DNA of 64,000 nucleotides from Agelaius tricolor (lineage: Eukaryota > Chordata > Aves > Passeriformes > Icteridae): the NCBI GenBank assembly GCA_023055355.1, contig JALJCS010000004.1, positions 27,866,744 through 27,930,743 on the forward strand, given 5' to 3'. Made by a program: the position numbers and the translations under genes. A model generated the notes under the pieces. The model was given only the letters and a program-made list of their open reading frames with translations. It did not search any database and was not told the DNA's origin. Numbering within the stretch: position 1 is the first letter of the stretch; each line of letters starts with the position of its first letter. This document shows, piece after piece, positions 34,486 through 46,987 of this stretch.

Positions 34486-37400
34486 AGAAATGTTGTCTTC
34501 TATATTAAGAGTTCTACTATCATTATAGTGCAAGGATTCCATATCCTCAGAGTTTCATACCTCCTCAATGTTTTGCACAGGCAGCTCCTCTAAGCACTGG
34601 CTGTTCCTGGTCCTTGCAGTAATGATCTGACTCCAGTTCCCACCAATCCACTCTTTTATGCCACTGTTCTTATTGGCTACAGGTGTGGCCTGTTAAGATC
34701 GGGCCTGCGCCTGATTTTAGTAATTGGTTCAGCTGCAACTCTTTGGGAGATAAGATTACATTGTATACCACCTTCATACGGTATCCCCCTACAGAGAAAC
34801 ACTGCGCAGGTGCTGAAACAAGAGAGAATCAGGTCGGATCATCCAGATTACAGTTAGGCAGTAGAGTAAAACAAGCCAGAAAATTTTAGGTTGTTATTTT
34901 AATCTAGTCTGACCTCATATGCAGGATAACTAGAGGAAGATTGAACTGGTTTCCATCAGCCTGAGTTGTGTGTATGTTCCTCTATTATGGTCTTGTTTTA
35001 TATTTGTGCTGGTAGGGAAGTGTAAAACCAGGGGCAGCTAGATTATAGAAATTGTAGAGGAGTGGTCTGTGGGGCAGATGTTAAAGATGCCATCTCAAGA
35101 ACCCTTACAACAGAGACTCATGTTGCCATCTCATAGTGACAGATTGTCTTCTCTGCTTTGACTGCTTGCCTAAATGCTGTCCTATGTAAACACCACAGTA
35201 AATTAGTTTTGCTTTCAACAAACACTTTCAGTATCTGTAAAGTAGCATTATGAAGTAGTTGAATCAATTTAGTAAGTTAGTCAGTTGCATAGGAGAATTT
35301 GAGATAGGTTTTGGCATGCAAAGGCAGCTTTATATTTCATAATATTTTCTTCTTCTCTCATGGTCAGAAGTTCAAATTCGTATTTGTGGTTTTGGTGTTA
35401 TGTTATTTGTTGGTGTCACGTGTGTAAGGAGGTTATATGTGGGAATATGTATATCTTTAACAGTTGCTGTTGTTAATATTATCATTGTCAGATTTAGAAC
35501 AGTAAGGTTAAGAAAAAACTATACTGAAAAACATAGTACTTAAAAGTTGGTATGAAAGCATAAGTATTACAGGTTTTGGTTTTGTTTTGGAAAAGAAGAG
35601 GTTCTAGCCCTTGTGAATGTGAAAACAAACTTTTAAGTGGCTGAGTCACACAGAGAAGTCTAGATATTCCATTAAATTTTGAAAGGTTTGAATTATTCCT
35701 GCCACTTTTATAAAAGTTTGTAATGTGATGGCAGAGCCCCAGTCAAAAGTAGTTTGCAAAGTATCACGAAAACTTTCATAATACCTTCAAAGGAGGCACT
35801 TAAAATGTTTCACACTGCACATGTAGGAATGGAAAGAGGAATGATATTTCTGTAGTTTCTGTTCCCCATTTATCTTGGCATTCGAAAGCTGAGGTAGGAA
35901 GACAGCAAATGTAAGTTCTGATTGTAACAGGGCAATAATCAATTAATTGCCTTGTAGGGGAGAAATGGCCTGTTCCAGCTTTTAAATATTGCATTGAGGC
36001 AAACCTTTTTATTACTTTCTCCTAGGATTGTCTCATTCCTATAACTCCTGTTAATGCTTCTGCACACATGCACGTTTAAAACAATTTTTTCAGAAAGAAG
36101 AAGCTCTAAAATCTATTTTAATCCAATTGCTGACAATATGCAACTTAAAAAAAGTAGGATAAACTTTAGAGTATAATGTCTTTTCCTTAATTTTATGTCT
36201 TTTTCTACCTCCTCCTCCTACCTCCTACTTTTCCTTTTTTTTTTTGGCAGGGTGCTTTACACATCATCTGACCCATTAAAATCAATCTGATTAATTTTCC
36301 ATTACAAAAGGTAAAAGCTATATGTATTTCCAGTCTATTTTAACTGTATGTAACTTCATTGCCTGAAATGTAATCCGTTAAATGATTTCTGAGCTTGAAA
36401 AGCAGGCTGATGTCTGGCAATCTCATGGCACTCCAGACCCCTTAGGATTTGTGCGTTTCCATCCAGAAGAAATGACACATACCCAAAGTTAAAAACAGAC
36501 AATCTAATGGTTTCCAAGCCTGTTTGCTTTCAATATCTCCAGGTATGAAGTGGAAGAAACTGCTGAAAAGGTGAATGGGAACAAAGAAAGATGTATAAAA
36601 GGGTTTATCATCATAAAAGGTGAGTTAAATAGAGTGGAAGTACCCTGCTGTTTCTTGTGCAATTTCAACTGGCCATTTGCCCTAGCAGAAATGGATGTGG
36701 AGACTTCCCTAACAGAGAAATTATTTTGGATCCTATTGCACAATAAATTAGAGAATATCTTGGACATCTGTGTCTGAGCAGACTTTTCCTCAGGGGTTTT
36801 AGGAGACCTCTTCAGTAATGGTGAATGATAATTAAGTTCCTACACAGTCTGCCTTTCTGCACCTCTGACATCCTTCTTCTGTGACCTCTCGAATTCTTCT
36901 CTTATTGTTTTAGGGTATAACTGTTTCTACATTTCTACAGAGGTTTCTCCTTCCAGACTTCAGCTACTGAGAAATAAATGACGATGTGCTGTGACCTTTT
37001 ATACTAGCACTTCACAGTCCCTTACGAATTGCAATTGCATTTTCTCTTCTTGGCATGTGTGGCCCCTCAAGGCTTTACACAGCTGATGATCTGTGGCAGG
37101 TCTCTCCTGAGTATCAGAAACAAGATTGCCCAGATGAACAACAGCTGCACATTCAAGTGCAGAATTATTTCTCATGCAAAAAGGTATAAGAATTCTTCCT
37201 GGAAAAGTAAAAAAAAAAAAAAAAAAATCTAGAGATGAGTAAGATATTAGTAGCACAAATACTTTTTTTTTCAATTGAAAACCCATTCTACTCCTACTTT
37301 AACAGTATACAGTCATAACCCATACTTATTAAAACTCTGTGGAAACTAGTAGTTAGTCATTCAGTGATCTAAGAAAAAAACATGGAGAGCAGCATATATG

Positions 37401-40235
37401 ATGAAAGGTGTTGGGATTTATGTGTTCCTCTTGCTAAGAAAAATATTTGAAGTAAGTAGACTTCTAGAATTAAAAGAAATGTGTCTGAGAGAACACAGAT
37501 GCCCAAATCTGGAGACGAGATATACTGAGCTACCTTGATAATATTCATTATTTATACTACCTTTGGAACACATTTGTTCAAAAACCTTCCAGTCAGTTTA
37601 GTAACAAAACCTGAATGAGCATCTTGGTCTTGTGATTTTTCGTTTGATTCCTGTTTTGTGGATTAAGCAGTACTGGGATGTGCAAAAAAGCAAGGAGTGT
37701 GTTCTAAGTGCCGTAGGAGTTCAGTGAGATTCAAAAAGATCACAAAAGAAGAGCTTTAAGAAAGATAACCATTAACACTCTAAGGAATTAATACAGTGCT
37801 TCACTAAAAATTTTGCATTTGGAAAAAATAACCTCCCCCATTTACATCCAGTTACATGGATCTGTGGGTAAAAAGTTTTTGCCTTGCCATTGTTAAACTT
37901 GCAATTGCATTGTTGTCTGGGCCTTGTGATCTTTTGTTATCTGACCAAACAAGTTCTCAGTGTGTTATAAAGCACATTTCTAAAAAGTGTTCATCAAGAT
38001 TGTTTCCTTCTAGCTGAAGGGAAGTAAGAAAATGTGTACAAAACAGGGTATTATCTTTCTAAAGAATAATTACTTTTTCATTTGTTTGATTCATTTGCCA
38101 TGTCTTTGTGCTCAATGTGACTTGTTTGTAAACAAATATTTTGGAAGACCAAGACTGGAGACCACTGCAATATTTTAAGAAACAGAGAGACATTCATGCC
38201 TACTTTATAAAGCTTTTTTGAAACTTGTACTACATGGTAGATCTGCAAGTGTGGAACAGCAGAAGTCTGGAATCGATACAAAAATTAAGTGAAAAATATT
38301 TGCTGGAAAAGCAAGTTGTTTTCAGAAATAAAATTTGACATTATTTTTGACCATCAATTTTTTAAAACATGGCTCCATTAGACTATCTTCAACACTTATC
38401 TAGTCTTCAATGTCATCCTTTTGCAGACAAAAATATGTATGCAAGCAGTGCTTATTTGTTTCTTAGACATTGGGAGAAATATAGCCTTTGAAGAAGCCTT
38501 TGATAAAACAGTCTTATAAATTAAAACAACAAAAACAAATCCATAAGAAGTCTGTGTCCCCAGAAAACATATCTGCTTTGCTTTCCTCACTATATTCTAT
38601 AGTACTGAAAAATTCCTTAATTTTTAGTATTTTTATTTTATTTTACTTGATTCACTTGATTATTAAAAAACATTGTCCAGAGTCTGTGTTTTGGATGGGG
38701 ATAGAATCTTCATTTTCATGCAATTTTTTAGATTGCATAGCATGCAAAATACAAGGGTCTGAAATTAGAAACTTAGAGCATGCATGTTACATGATTCTTA
38801 AAATACTGTTGGAGAGCACATGAATATTTTTGGCGAAAGCTACAAGAATACTCTGATCAGGCTAAATCCTGTAATATGATGACTAAAATGATGGATCCAG
38901 CCTGTACATGGTAAATGGGAAATTACATAGAACTGCAATATTATTGGATCTATTTAACAGCTTATGAAAAACTCAGGGTGTGCAAAAAAGCAGAACATGA
39001 TATCAGAGCAGAGATAAAGCAATTCAGTGAAAACTGGCATGAAATTAGAGGAAAAATCAACCTTTGATAATGACAATCTTTTACCTAAATGTGAACTTCC
39101 AGCAGGCTAGGGAGGCCTGTTTATGAAAAAAATGAGCAATCCCAGAAGAAAAACAAATTAAATTACAGGAAGCCACTTCTTACCAGTTTGAACTAGTTCT
39201 GTATTTTCTGCTGAAGTGATCAATTTTCTTTTACTCAAGTTATCAAATTATCTCCTCAGAGATTTTCAATTTCTTTGCAGCTGGTGGGTGCTTGGATAAA
39301 ACAGAGGATAGAATTCAGCTCACATTTTTTGAAGGGCTTTGGTATCTTTCAGGATAAAGAATTCAATGTAAATGTAAGATTATTATGTAGAAGAAGTGCT
39401 GTGAACTCGGAAAGCAATTAAAAAAGACAATGTAGAAATTATTATCAGGTTCATGAACAGAATAATGAAGGGTAATGTATCTTTTACAGGAATTGCAAAA
39501 TGCAAATGAGTAACAATGCTTATTTATAAACTATTATCAGTGTTGGCTGTGATGTGTTTGCAGATATAGCATATTTTAAAATGAAAAACAAAATTGCTGG
39601 AGCATCTAAAAGAAAATAATAGAAACTACTAAATCCTGAATTCCAAGGTTATCATTGGGAATCTGTATGGTAATGACAGTCAAGGAAATAAATAATATCT
39701 GGTTATGCAAAAGCTTTTGGTTGGCTTAAATATTAACATGATATATTTCTTATATAAGATTGTATAAATTTCAGGACAATAAAATGGAAATAAAATCCCT
39801 TGTATGATGTTCTCAGTGCTAATATTTTTCTGAATGAGCTACCAGGAGAGATTTATCTGAGCTTAGCAATGTCATTGTACCTGATATGGCTATAAGAATG
39901 TTAAATGAAAGCTACACCTGTACTTTGGCAAATCTGTGCACAGAAACTAATTTCTCTTTGATTTTATCAAATTAAATTAAAAATCAGAATACTTCTGCAC
40001 AGTATCTTGCTCCTCTACAAGTCCAACACATGTGTGTTGAAGGTAGAAGAATTCACACAGGAGTGGCAGTAGAGGTAGTTTTTATCTGTTCTTTTCCCTG
40101 TGAATTTTAATTTTCCAAAATAATTTACCTTGTTCGTGTGCTTAGACCCACAGCCCTGTGCTAGGATATCCTTTTGGTATATGAGGTCAAGCTAATCTTC
40201 AAATGATGTCACTCAAAATGAGCAATTATATATAG
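34486..40235. other. Mostly unique AT-rich sequence, no gene seen
   Basis: No exon or RNA gene could be supported. The part from about 34.56 to 34.82 kb is less AT-rich and has an LTR-like feel ('ccactcttttatgccactgt' would read TATA-like on the minus strand), but I could not assign it. Candidate acceptor tracts, such as that ending at 36250, are followed by stops in all frames. Confidence 0.4.
37209..37228. repeat. Poly(A) tract
   Basis: About 19 consecutive A bases after 'ggaaaagt'. No retroelement body was recognised next to it. Confidence 0.85.
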
Positions 40236-40240
40236 GAAGT

Positions 40241-40793
40241 TATGCTAGTTTGGGCTAGAGTGGACTCACTTTTCTTTGTATTAGCAGCTTTGGCACTGTG
40301 TTTTGGATTTGTGCAGAAAAGAGTGTTGATAGTAGAGGGATGTTTTTATTTCCACTGGACAGAGTGGTTGAAGGTTAACTCTGGTTCCACAGAGTAGGTT
40401 GGAGGTTTACAAGCAGATGGGAGAGGACAGTTGGCCCCAACTAACCAAAGGGATATTTCATACTCATAGCATTATGCTCAGCATATAAACTGAGGGGGAG
40501 AAGGAAAAGAGGGATATTTGAAGTGATGGCTTTTGTCATCCAAAGTCACCATTATTCATGATGGACCCCTGCTTTCCTAGAGACAGCTGGATACTTGCCT
40601 GCCCATGGGAAGTGGCGAATGAATCAAATATTTTTATTTGCTTGCACGTGAGACTTTTGCTTTACCTATTAAAATGTCTTTATCAAACCCATGGGTTTAC
40701 TCAAGTTTACTTTTCTGGTTCTCTCCCCCATCCCAGGTAAGTGAATGAGCAGCTGTGTGAGGCTGAGTTTCCATTTGGGCTTAAACCATGAGA
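40241..40793 (+). mobile_element. Solo ERVL-type LTR, same family as 11.3 kb
   Basis: It shares long blocks with the LTR at 11313-11889 in the same order, including 'gtgttttggatttgtgc', 'agagggatgttttta' and 'ttttgctttacctattaaa'. TATAAA is intact at 40484-40489 and ATTAAA at 40668-40673, whereas the 11.3-kb copy lost the TATA. The first dinucleotide is TA instead of TG, and the end 'accatgaga' is also mutated. No target-site duplication is evident. It is a solo LTR without internal sequence. Confidence 0.82.
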
Positions 40794-40879
40794 AAACCAA
40801 AATATCTTCCTGTGGAGAGAGCTGACTGAGGATACTGCTAGTTTGCTTCTGGTCATTACTGAAAACCTATGGAGATGGA

Positions 40880-41205
40880 TGGGGAAAGGTAGTACCTTCC
40901 AGTACCTGAATGGAGCCTACAAGAAACATGGAGAGGAGCTATCTATAAGGACATGTGACAGGACACATGGGAATGTCTTCAAACTGAAAGAGAGTAGGTT
41001 TAGATTAGATATTGGAAACAAAAATCATTTGAGGGTTTTAAGGCACTGAAACAGGCTGCCCAGAAAAGTTATGGGTGCCCCATGCCTGGAAGTTTTCAAG
41101 ACCAGGTTGGATGTGGTTTTGAGTAACCTGGTTGAGGGGGTTAGGGAAGTAGGTGATCTTTAAGGTTCCTTCTGACCCAGGTGATTCCATCATCCTGTGT
41201 TTCAA
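40880..41205 (+). mobile_element. CR1 LINE, 3'-terminal fragment
   Basis: Clear CR1 3' region: 'ccttccagtacctgaatgga', 'aggtttagattagatattgg', 'aacaggctgcccagaaaagt', 'aggttggatgtggttttgag', and the tail 'ggtgatctttaaggttcctt'. The downstream end decays into 'gattccatcatcctgtg' in place of the attctatg repeats. Confidence 0.88.
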
Positions 41206-41399
41206 GGATTCAGTCTGGAACACTATGGCTTGTATAGCTGACCTACTAAATGGGCAAAAAGACTGGGGGGTTTTGAGGACAGAGGGTTGTTTTTGTCATG
41301 CTCTGTCTGGGAGTAATAGTGAGTTTCTTGGGGAATCTGTCTTGAACCTATCCCATTCGATGTATTCTGTTCTTCTGTGGTTGTGTCCTCACAAAACTT

Positions 41400-41760
41400 G
41401 TGGGTGAACCAAACAAGGATGTGGTTGATAACAGCTTTTTACAAGTCCATGGACACCTTGAAGGAATGGACCAAAAGGAATGCTATTAAATTGAACAAAG
41501 ATAAATATAAATGTCTGTGATAGGTATGGAGTAACTCCTTTTAAGGTTCAGAGACTAGCCCTTTGTATTGCCTAAGTGGTGACTGACTGATGAAAAATTG
41601 TTGAAAAGGCCCTGAAGATACCAATAGACAGAAACCGGATCAGAAACATAGGCCGTAAATAGATTGAGGAGATGCTCATTTTTCTTAATGATTTCCTCGA
41701 CACATTAGATCACTTCCAGAGTACTACATCCAGTTTTAGAACTGCCATTTAGATTATTTG
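41400..41760 (+). mobile_element. CR1 LINE, degraded internal fragment
   Basis: Blocks such as 'aaattgaacaaagataaata', 'aaggccctgaagataccaat' and 'agtactacatccagttttag' correspond in order to the C-terminal reverse-transcriptase region of CR1. Divergence is high. It lies just after another CR1 tail, so it is a separate insertion or a rearranged piece. Confidence 0.55.
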
Positions 41761-42654
41761 TGTCTTGGAAGAAGTTTAATTTACTTGAAGTAAATTTAAA
41801 CAGACGACTACAAAATCTCAAAGAATAACACCTCTTTTGTTTAAGTAAGTAGTTAGCAGCTTTTTAAATGTAATCTTACATTAATTTTTTAATGTAATCT
41901 GCCTTACTCCAAGGTACCTGCAGTTTGTCCATGCCTTTTTAATTTATACCTACTACTGTTTAATGGAAAATAATAGACACAAGGAACAGAAGAATAAAAT
42001 CTCAAACTAAATACTAAAGAAGAAAAGAAGAAAACCCCCTAGAAAGTATGTATAAATATCTTAATATAAGATAATTTCATTTCAGTGAGATATTTAGGTC
42101 AGATTTTTATTGACCTTATTTTTCTAGTGATTTTGTGGCATAGTAAGGGATAAGAATTTAGTAGGAACTCACATTTAGTTTTGTACCACCAGACTCTTAA
42201 CCATTGTAGAACTGCCAGAATATGTCAACTGCTCAAGTACATAAAGCAGTTGCTGAGAGCAAATTTCAATCACACTGATATTCATTGCAGTAATAACTGA
42301 TAAATTGTTTAAAAAGTTATACATTTTCAAAAGCTGCTAAGAATGGTTCTTAATATGGTTCTTAAGACTGTTTTAATATGAAACCAAGATCAAACAAAAC
42401 ATTCAAACTTGAGGTAATATAAGCATGGTAAACGAAAATGCAAAGATGGTGGAATAAAAGTGTGATACATTATGTATGAAAGAGCATATTCATAAAGAAA
42501 AACAGTGAATGAACTTAGCATATCTTTACAAAGCAGATAAAACAAACAAAATATCCTTCTAACTCAGTCTTACCAGGAAATATCAATACTAAAAGTTTAG
42601 GTCCCTTTTAAATCTATGTTTCCTAAACAATAGAGAAGGTCTGTCGGCTGTCTC
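41761..42654. other. Unique AT-rich sequence, no gene seen
   Basis: Nothing assignable. Short repeats of 'taatgtaatct' occur near 41.87-41.90 kb. Confidence 0.4.
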
Positions 42655-43230
42655 TGTTATTAGATTACCTCTCCAAGGTGGGCACCATGTCTAACATGAG
42701 CCAACATTTTGCTGATGTGGCAAAGAAGGTTAACAGTATCCTGACCTGCAATAGGAAAAATGCTGACAGTGGCCAAGGAAGATGATCCTGCACCTCTACT
42801 CAGCCCTAAGATGGTACAGGGACTGGAACATGTCATCTAAGCAAAGTTTGAGATAGCTGGGCTGTTCAGGCTGGAGAAATGAAGATTCAGGGGAAATACT
42901 GTCAATGTGTGCAAATACCTGAAGAGGGGCTACTAGAAAGACAACGCCAGGCTCTTTTCAGCCGTGCTTAGTGACAGCCCAGGAGGCAATGCCTGCAACA
43001 CAGGAAGTTCCACTTGAATGTCAGAAAGTACTTTTTCACTGGAAGGGTGACTGAGCACTAGCACAGGTTGTACAAAGTGGTTTTTAAATCTCTTACCTTA
43101 TAAATACTCAAAAGGCATCTGGACATTGTCCTGAACATTTTCTAGGTGATCCTCCTTGTGCAGGAGTGGTCTGACAAGACAGTTTTCAGCAGCCCTTTCA
43201 AACTTCTTCCATCCTATGATTCTGTGACAA
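42655..43230 (+). mobile_element. CR1 LINE, 3'-terminal fragment of a second subfamily
   Basis: From 'catgagccaacattttgctg' through 'aggctcttttcagccgtgct', 'acaggaagttccacttgaat' and 'aaaaggcatctggacattgt' to the end 'catcctatgattctgtga', the segment follows the 3' part of a CR1 subfamily different from the copy at 40.9 kb. No open frame remains. Confidence 0.85.
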
Positions 43231-44594
43231 AAGCAGTGAATTAGTAATAAACCCAATTGTTTTTCTAAATAAATAAAAAGCTTTATAATTTTGGCAAAAT
43301 TATACACAATTTTGCTTGCAATTTTTTCTGCAGATGTTTAATATTTTTTGTTGTTTACTAATTTATTTATTTATTAGCTCCTTTTACAAGGCTACTAATT
43401 TACAGAAAGAACCTACCACAAGAAAATTTTAAGAAATTTTTCAGTATTTGCATTTTTTTTTCCTTTAAAGATGGATATACGTTGGTGCAGAGGTACATTA
43501 TAATGACCTCTGAATATTTCAGTGGAATTGTGAGTGGCATCATTCATCTTAGTAATGATGTCTCATAAAGGAGGGATGTATAAATAGGTGTAACTCTTTA
43601 GACAAGTTTTGTGAAGAATAGAGACTCTATATTCAAGATCTTCATAGAAACTAGTGTTGTGTTAAGTGCAAAAAGGCGATTGCCATCTTTGATTAGAATG
43701 GACAGATTTTCTCCTCACAGGCATATGATTAATTGAAAACACAATTTTTAAATTGCTTTGGTTTTTTGCAAGTAAGATTAGTTCAGTCTTTTGATTAATT
43801 GTTTAGTATTTATAAATAGCAGGAAAATACATTTTCTGTATTTGTACAGAAAATAACAAAAATATGCTGTTATGAATATAAAATTTTTGGCTACTTATCC
43901 CCACCAAAATCTGCTGTAGAAGTCTGTCCGTAAAAATGCTGTAATTTCTTCAGGCTGAGAGCCTGGCAGTTGCATTGTTTTCATGGATGAAACATTTACT
44001 AATTAATTCCCTCCTGCAATTCTAATTTAAACAGTGTAGTTCCTTATATTATGCAACACAGTGATTTAGTGCAGCTGTACAAGAAGCAGTTCACAAGGAG
44101 TGATCCTTGTGCATAAAAATTACATCTTCAAATGTGCCTATGTCTTGTATGTGAGTTTAGCATAACACCAACACAATTCAATTAAAAATCACAATGGCTT
44201 TATCGTTGTGGTTAGATCAAAAAGCTGTAGGGAATTCAATTAAAAATTACTGATGGAACATACTGGTAGTATCTGTTGTTTAACATAGAGTGGTTTATCT
44301 TAATTTATATTTTGGTCTATATTCCTCTATTTGTCTTCACAGTAGTGTTTCTGAGTGATTAATAACTACTGATAGTATTCAAGCTTGCCTAACAGTGAAA
44401 TTCAAGTGCAGAAGCACGTGTCTGTATTGTTGCTTCTCCCTTGGTCTTGCAGATACTATGGCTAAAGGTGTTATCACACGGTTTCTAATACTTAAAAAAT
44501 GTTTAATGTATGATTCATTTTTGATTCCCTGTGAAGTGACATAAAGTGCATTGATGTGGGCTAGCCAGTGCAAGATGCCAGTCTTAGACGACAA
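43231..44594. other. Unique AT-rich sequence, no gene seen
   Basis: No exon, RNA or assignable repeat. A short 8-bp hairpin (cacaagga, gtga loop, tccttgtg) lies near 44.1 kb and is too small to interpret. Confidence 0.4.
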
Positions 44595-44965
44595 GAGCAG
44601 TTCGGGTTGGGAGGAGTCTGTAATTAGCTAGTCCAACTCCCCTGCCGTGGGCAGGAACACCCTCCACTAGACCAGACTGCTCAAAGTCTGAGCCAGAACT
44701 TGAACATTTCCAGTGATGGGGCATCCAAAGAATCTCTGGGTAGTGTCTGTTTCAGTGTCTCACTATTAGCATAGTAAAAAATGTCTTCCTTATGCTCAAT
44801 CTAAAACAGTACTTTTCATTTTAAAACAATTGCCCCTTTTCCTTACAGGCTTTTGTAGATAGTCTCTCTCCATCTTTCTTATAAAGCCTATTTAAGGGTT
44901 TAAATGTTGCCATAAGGTCTTTCTCAAGCCTTCTCTTCTCCAGATTGAACAACCTAAATAATTCC
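44595..44965 (-). mobile_element. CR1 LINE, 3'-terminal fragment (minus)
   Basis: On the + strand it reads as the reverse complement of a CR1 tail: 'tagtccaactcccctgccgt', 'caggaacaccctccactaga', 'gatggggcatccaaagaatc', 'ccttctcttctccagattga'. The 3' tail is at the low coordinate. Confidence 0.87.
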
Positions 44966-45080
44966 TGAAGGGGTCCTACAAGAAAGTTGGTGAGGGCTTT
45001 TTTACAAGGGCCTGTAGTGAAAGGTCATGTCTTCAACCAAAAGAAGGTAGATTTAGGTGCACTAATACTTATTTTCTAGT
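44966..45080 (+). mobile_element. Short CR1 LINE fragment (plus), abutting a minus-strand CR1
   Basis: 'cctacaagaaagttggtgag', 'gggcctgtagtgaaaggtca' and 'aggtagatttaggtgcacta' match the CR1 3' region in the + direction. The minus-strand copy directly to the left contains the same region inverted, so the two form a head-to-head pair. Confidence 0.7.
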
Positions 45081-45119
45081 TGCATATTAGTGGATTAAGA
45101 AGATACCCTTGATATATCT

Positions 45120-45247
45120 CAAGAGTCTCCTGGATGGCTTATGTCTTGGTGTGTTGCTTTTCCAGCAGATGTCAGGATGACTGAAGTCCCCCAGTGGGAT
45201 CAGAGCCTGTTAGTGTGTTTCTTCCTGATGTAAGAATGCTACATTAC
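45120..45247 (-). mobile_element. CR1 LINE endonuclease-region fragment, part 1
   Basis: 'cagatgtcaggatgactgaa' and 'gtcccccagtgggatcagag' match, inverted, the part of CR1 ORF2 that encodes the apurinic-like endonuclease. The copy is cut at 45247 by an LTR and resumes at 45631. It is broken and non-coding. Confidence 0.65.
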
Positions 45248-45630
45248 TGTCGCAGACATCTTTCATGAAAAATCCTTTCTTAGGATTTTTCCTTGTGAGA
45301 AGCTGCAGTTTCAGGAACCAAAGTAAACAATGGTTATCTGCTGCTGCGGAATGCAACAGGTAGACCCGTGATTGGTCTCCTGTGGGTGTTTGGATTTCTT
45401 GACCACTCATGGCAGAGCTGGCTCTTGCTCTGTCTGAGACACAGATCTTTGTTATTCATTCTTTTCTATTCTTAGCTTAGCTAGCTTCTCAAGAAACCTT
45501 TTCCTTTCTATTGCTTTTTAGTATAGTCTAATGTAACATATATCATAAAATAATAAATCAAGCCTTCTGATCATGGAGTCAACATTCTCATCTCTTCTTC
45601 ATCCTGAAACCCCTTGTGACCACAGTCACA
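45248..45630 (+). mobile_element. Solo ERVK-type LTR (383 bp) with perfect 6-bp target-site duplication
   Basis: It starts 'tgtcgcagacatctttcatg' and ends 'gaccacagtcaca', with TG...CA ends. The direct repeat 'cattac' flanks it exactly (45242-45247 and 45631-45636). Six bases is typical of ERVK-like (class II) insertions. AATAAA is at 45552-45557. It resembles a songbird LTR family I know from memory. It sits inside a minus-strand CR1 whose sequence continues on both sides. No internal retroviral region remains. Confidence 0.92.
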
Positions 45631-45830
45631 CATTACCATACTCCCTTCTATCACACAGCCTCAGTAAATACCAACCACAAGATTTCCTTTGTCAGCTTAG
45701 CCTTCAAATGTTACCCATAATCTCAACCCATTCATTGCTGCCTTTCAAAGTCAGCTTTGTGCATTCAATCCATTGTTTACAGACAGGGCAGCCCCTCTAT
45801 CTTGGTATACAGCAATTTTTGTTACCCATG
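45631..45830 (-). mobile_element. CR1 LINE endonuclease-region fragment, part 2
   Basis: Continuation of the CR1 interrupted at 45247: 'gtgcattcaatccattgttt' and 'acagacagggcagcccctct' match, inverted, the next block toward the 5' end of CR1 ORF2. It is cut at 45830 by the ERVL LTR. Confidence 0.65.
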
Positions 45831-46916
45831 TGTCTTGGTTTAAGCCCAGCACTACACACTCAGCACCACTCACACACACTCTGACCCCAGTGGAATGCAG
45901 ATGAGAATCAGGAGTAAGACTTGTAGGTTGAGATGCAAACAGCTTAATAATTGGAAAAAAGTGAAATAGGATAGGATGATGATGATTAATGTGGCCTTTG
46001 CTGGGGTTCGGGGTGTCCCCAGCAGGCTGCAACAGGGTACGGATAGCTCTGACCTGCTCAGCACGGCTGTCCAAGCTCCCAGGCAGTTCTCAGCTGCAGG
46101 CCACCTTAGCAAGCTTAAGTGATATCAGCTCTTTAATGATTATCAGCTCATTGTGATTTCAGCTCTTAGCCTGCTAGGCACCGCAGGCAGGCAGACACAG
46201 GGAGAGAGAGGAGAAGGCTGTGCAAGGTTCCACAGCGATGTCTTTATTGAATCTTCTGTGAAGGCTCCCAGGGATAGATCTGCTGCCTGAGCTGGGCAAA
46301 AGCAGCTCTTTATATAGGTTTCAGGGGTTTTGGAAATTGTCCAATGGCAAGGGCTAAAGGAAAGTGACCTCTAGTCTTACAGATAGGTAAACAAGGGGTC
46401 CAAAGGCAGAACAGAGGGGCTTCTAAGGTGACAGTCACCATGACTTGGCATTTCCTGCCTTAGGCTTCTAAATGCCATGGAAGTCTTGCAGGCTCTGGGC
46501 CTGCTACAGATGATGATAATTAATTAGTAAAAAAAAAAAAAGAAAGAAAAAGCCCAAGGAAAACAAGTGATGCGATGCACAATGCAGTCACTCACTACCT
46601 GCTGACTGATGGCAATCCCCCATAGTGCACCATGACTAGCCCCTGTTACAGGTAACTCCCTCCGTTTTAATACTGGGCATGATATTCTGTAGAGTTTGAG
46701 TCACCTGCCCTGACCATGCTCCCTTCCAGCACTTTGTGCACTCCCTTGCTGGCAGAGCACAAGACACTGAAAAAATCCCTGACTAAAGGTAAGCAATGCT
46801 TAGCAATAACCAAAACACTGGTCTGTTATCAACAGTATTACTATACTGAATCCAAAACACAGAACTGTATCAGCTACTGGAAAGAACTAAACTCTAACCC
46901 ATTTGAAATTAGGACA
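45831..46916 (-). mobile_element. ERVL-type LTR (minus) with perfect 5-bp target-site duplication, carrying a nested LTR
   Basis: Same family as the LTRs at 11.3 and 40.2 kb, reversed: left end 'tgtcttggtttaagcccagc', right end 'aaattaggaca'. The direct repeat 'ccatg' flanks it (45826-45830 and 46917-46921). A second LTR (45990-46508) interrupts it. Without the insert and its duplicated bases the element is about 561 bp, close to the 577 bp of the 11.3-kb copy. The host CR1 resumes at 46917. Confidence 0.92.
45990..46508 (-). mobile_element. ERVK-type LTR (519 bp) nested in the ERVL LTR
   Basis: On the minus strand it runs from 'tgtagcaggcccagagcctg' (46508) to '...aaaggccaca' (45990). A TATA box (TATATAAAG) lies at 46308-46316 and AATAAA at 46243-46248, about 65 bp apart, the order and spacing expected for U3-R. 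Flanks 'gattaa' and 'gatgat' agree at 4 of 6 bases in a low-complexity GAT-rich site, so the duplication is uncertain. The surrounding ERVL LTR sequence resumes on both sides. It is a solo LTR. Confidence 0.82.
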
Positions 46917-46985
46917 CCATGCTATGTGCATTGGTATAGAGACACTTTAGTAGGGCTATTGACTGTCACTCTTTTAGAGAAATAC
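46917..46985 (-). mobile_element. CR1 LINE endonuclease-region fragment, part 3
   Basis: 'gctatgtgcattggtataga' and 'cactttagtagggctattga' match, inverted, the CR1 ORF2 block that precedes the endonuclease part at 45.6-45.8 kb. It is the same CR1 copy, resuming after the ERVL LTR. Confidence 0.6.
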
Positions 46986-46987
46986 AC

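Noticed and set aside
34560..34820. Possible further LTR fragment (TATA-like on the minus strand)
   Set aside because: Neither ends nor a polyadenylation signal could be defined, and no within-window match was found.
36200..36290. Acceptor-like pyrimidine run ending at 36250
   Set aside because: All three frames after it reach stops within about 15 codons.
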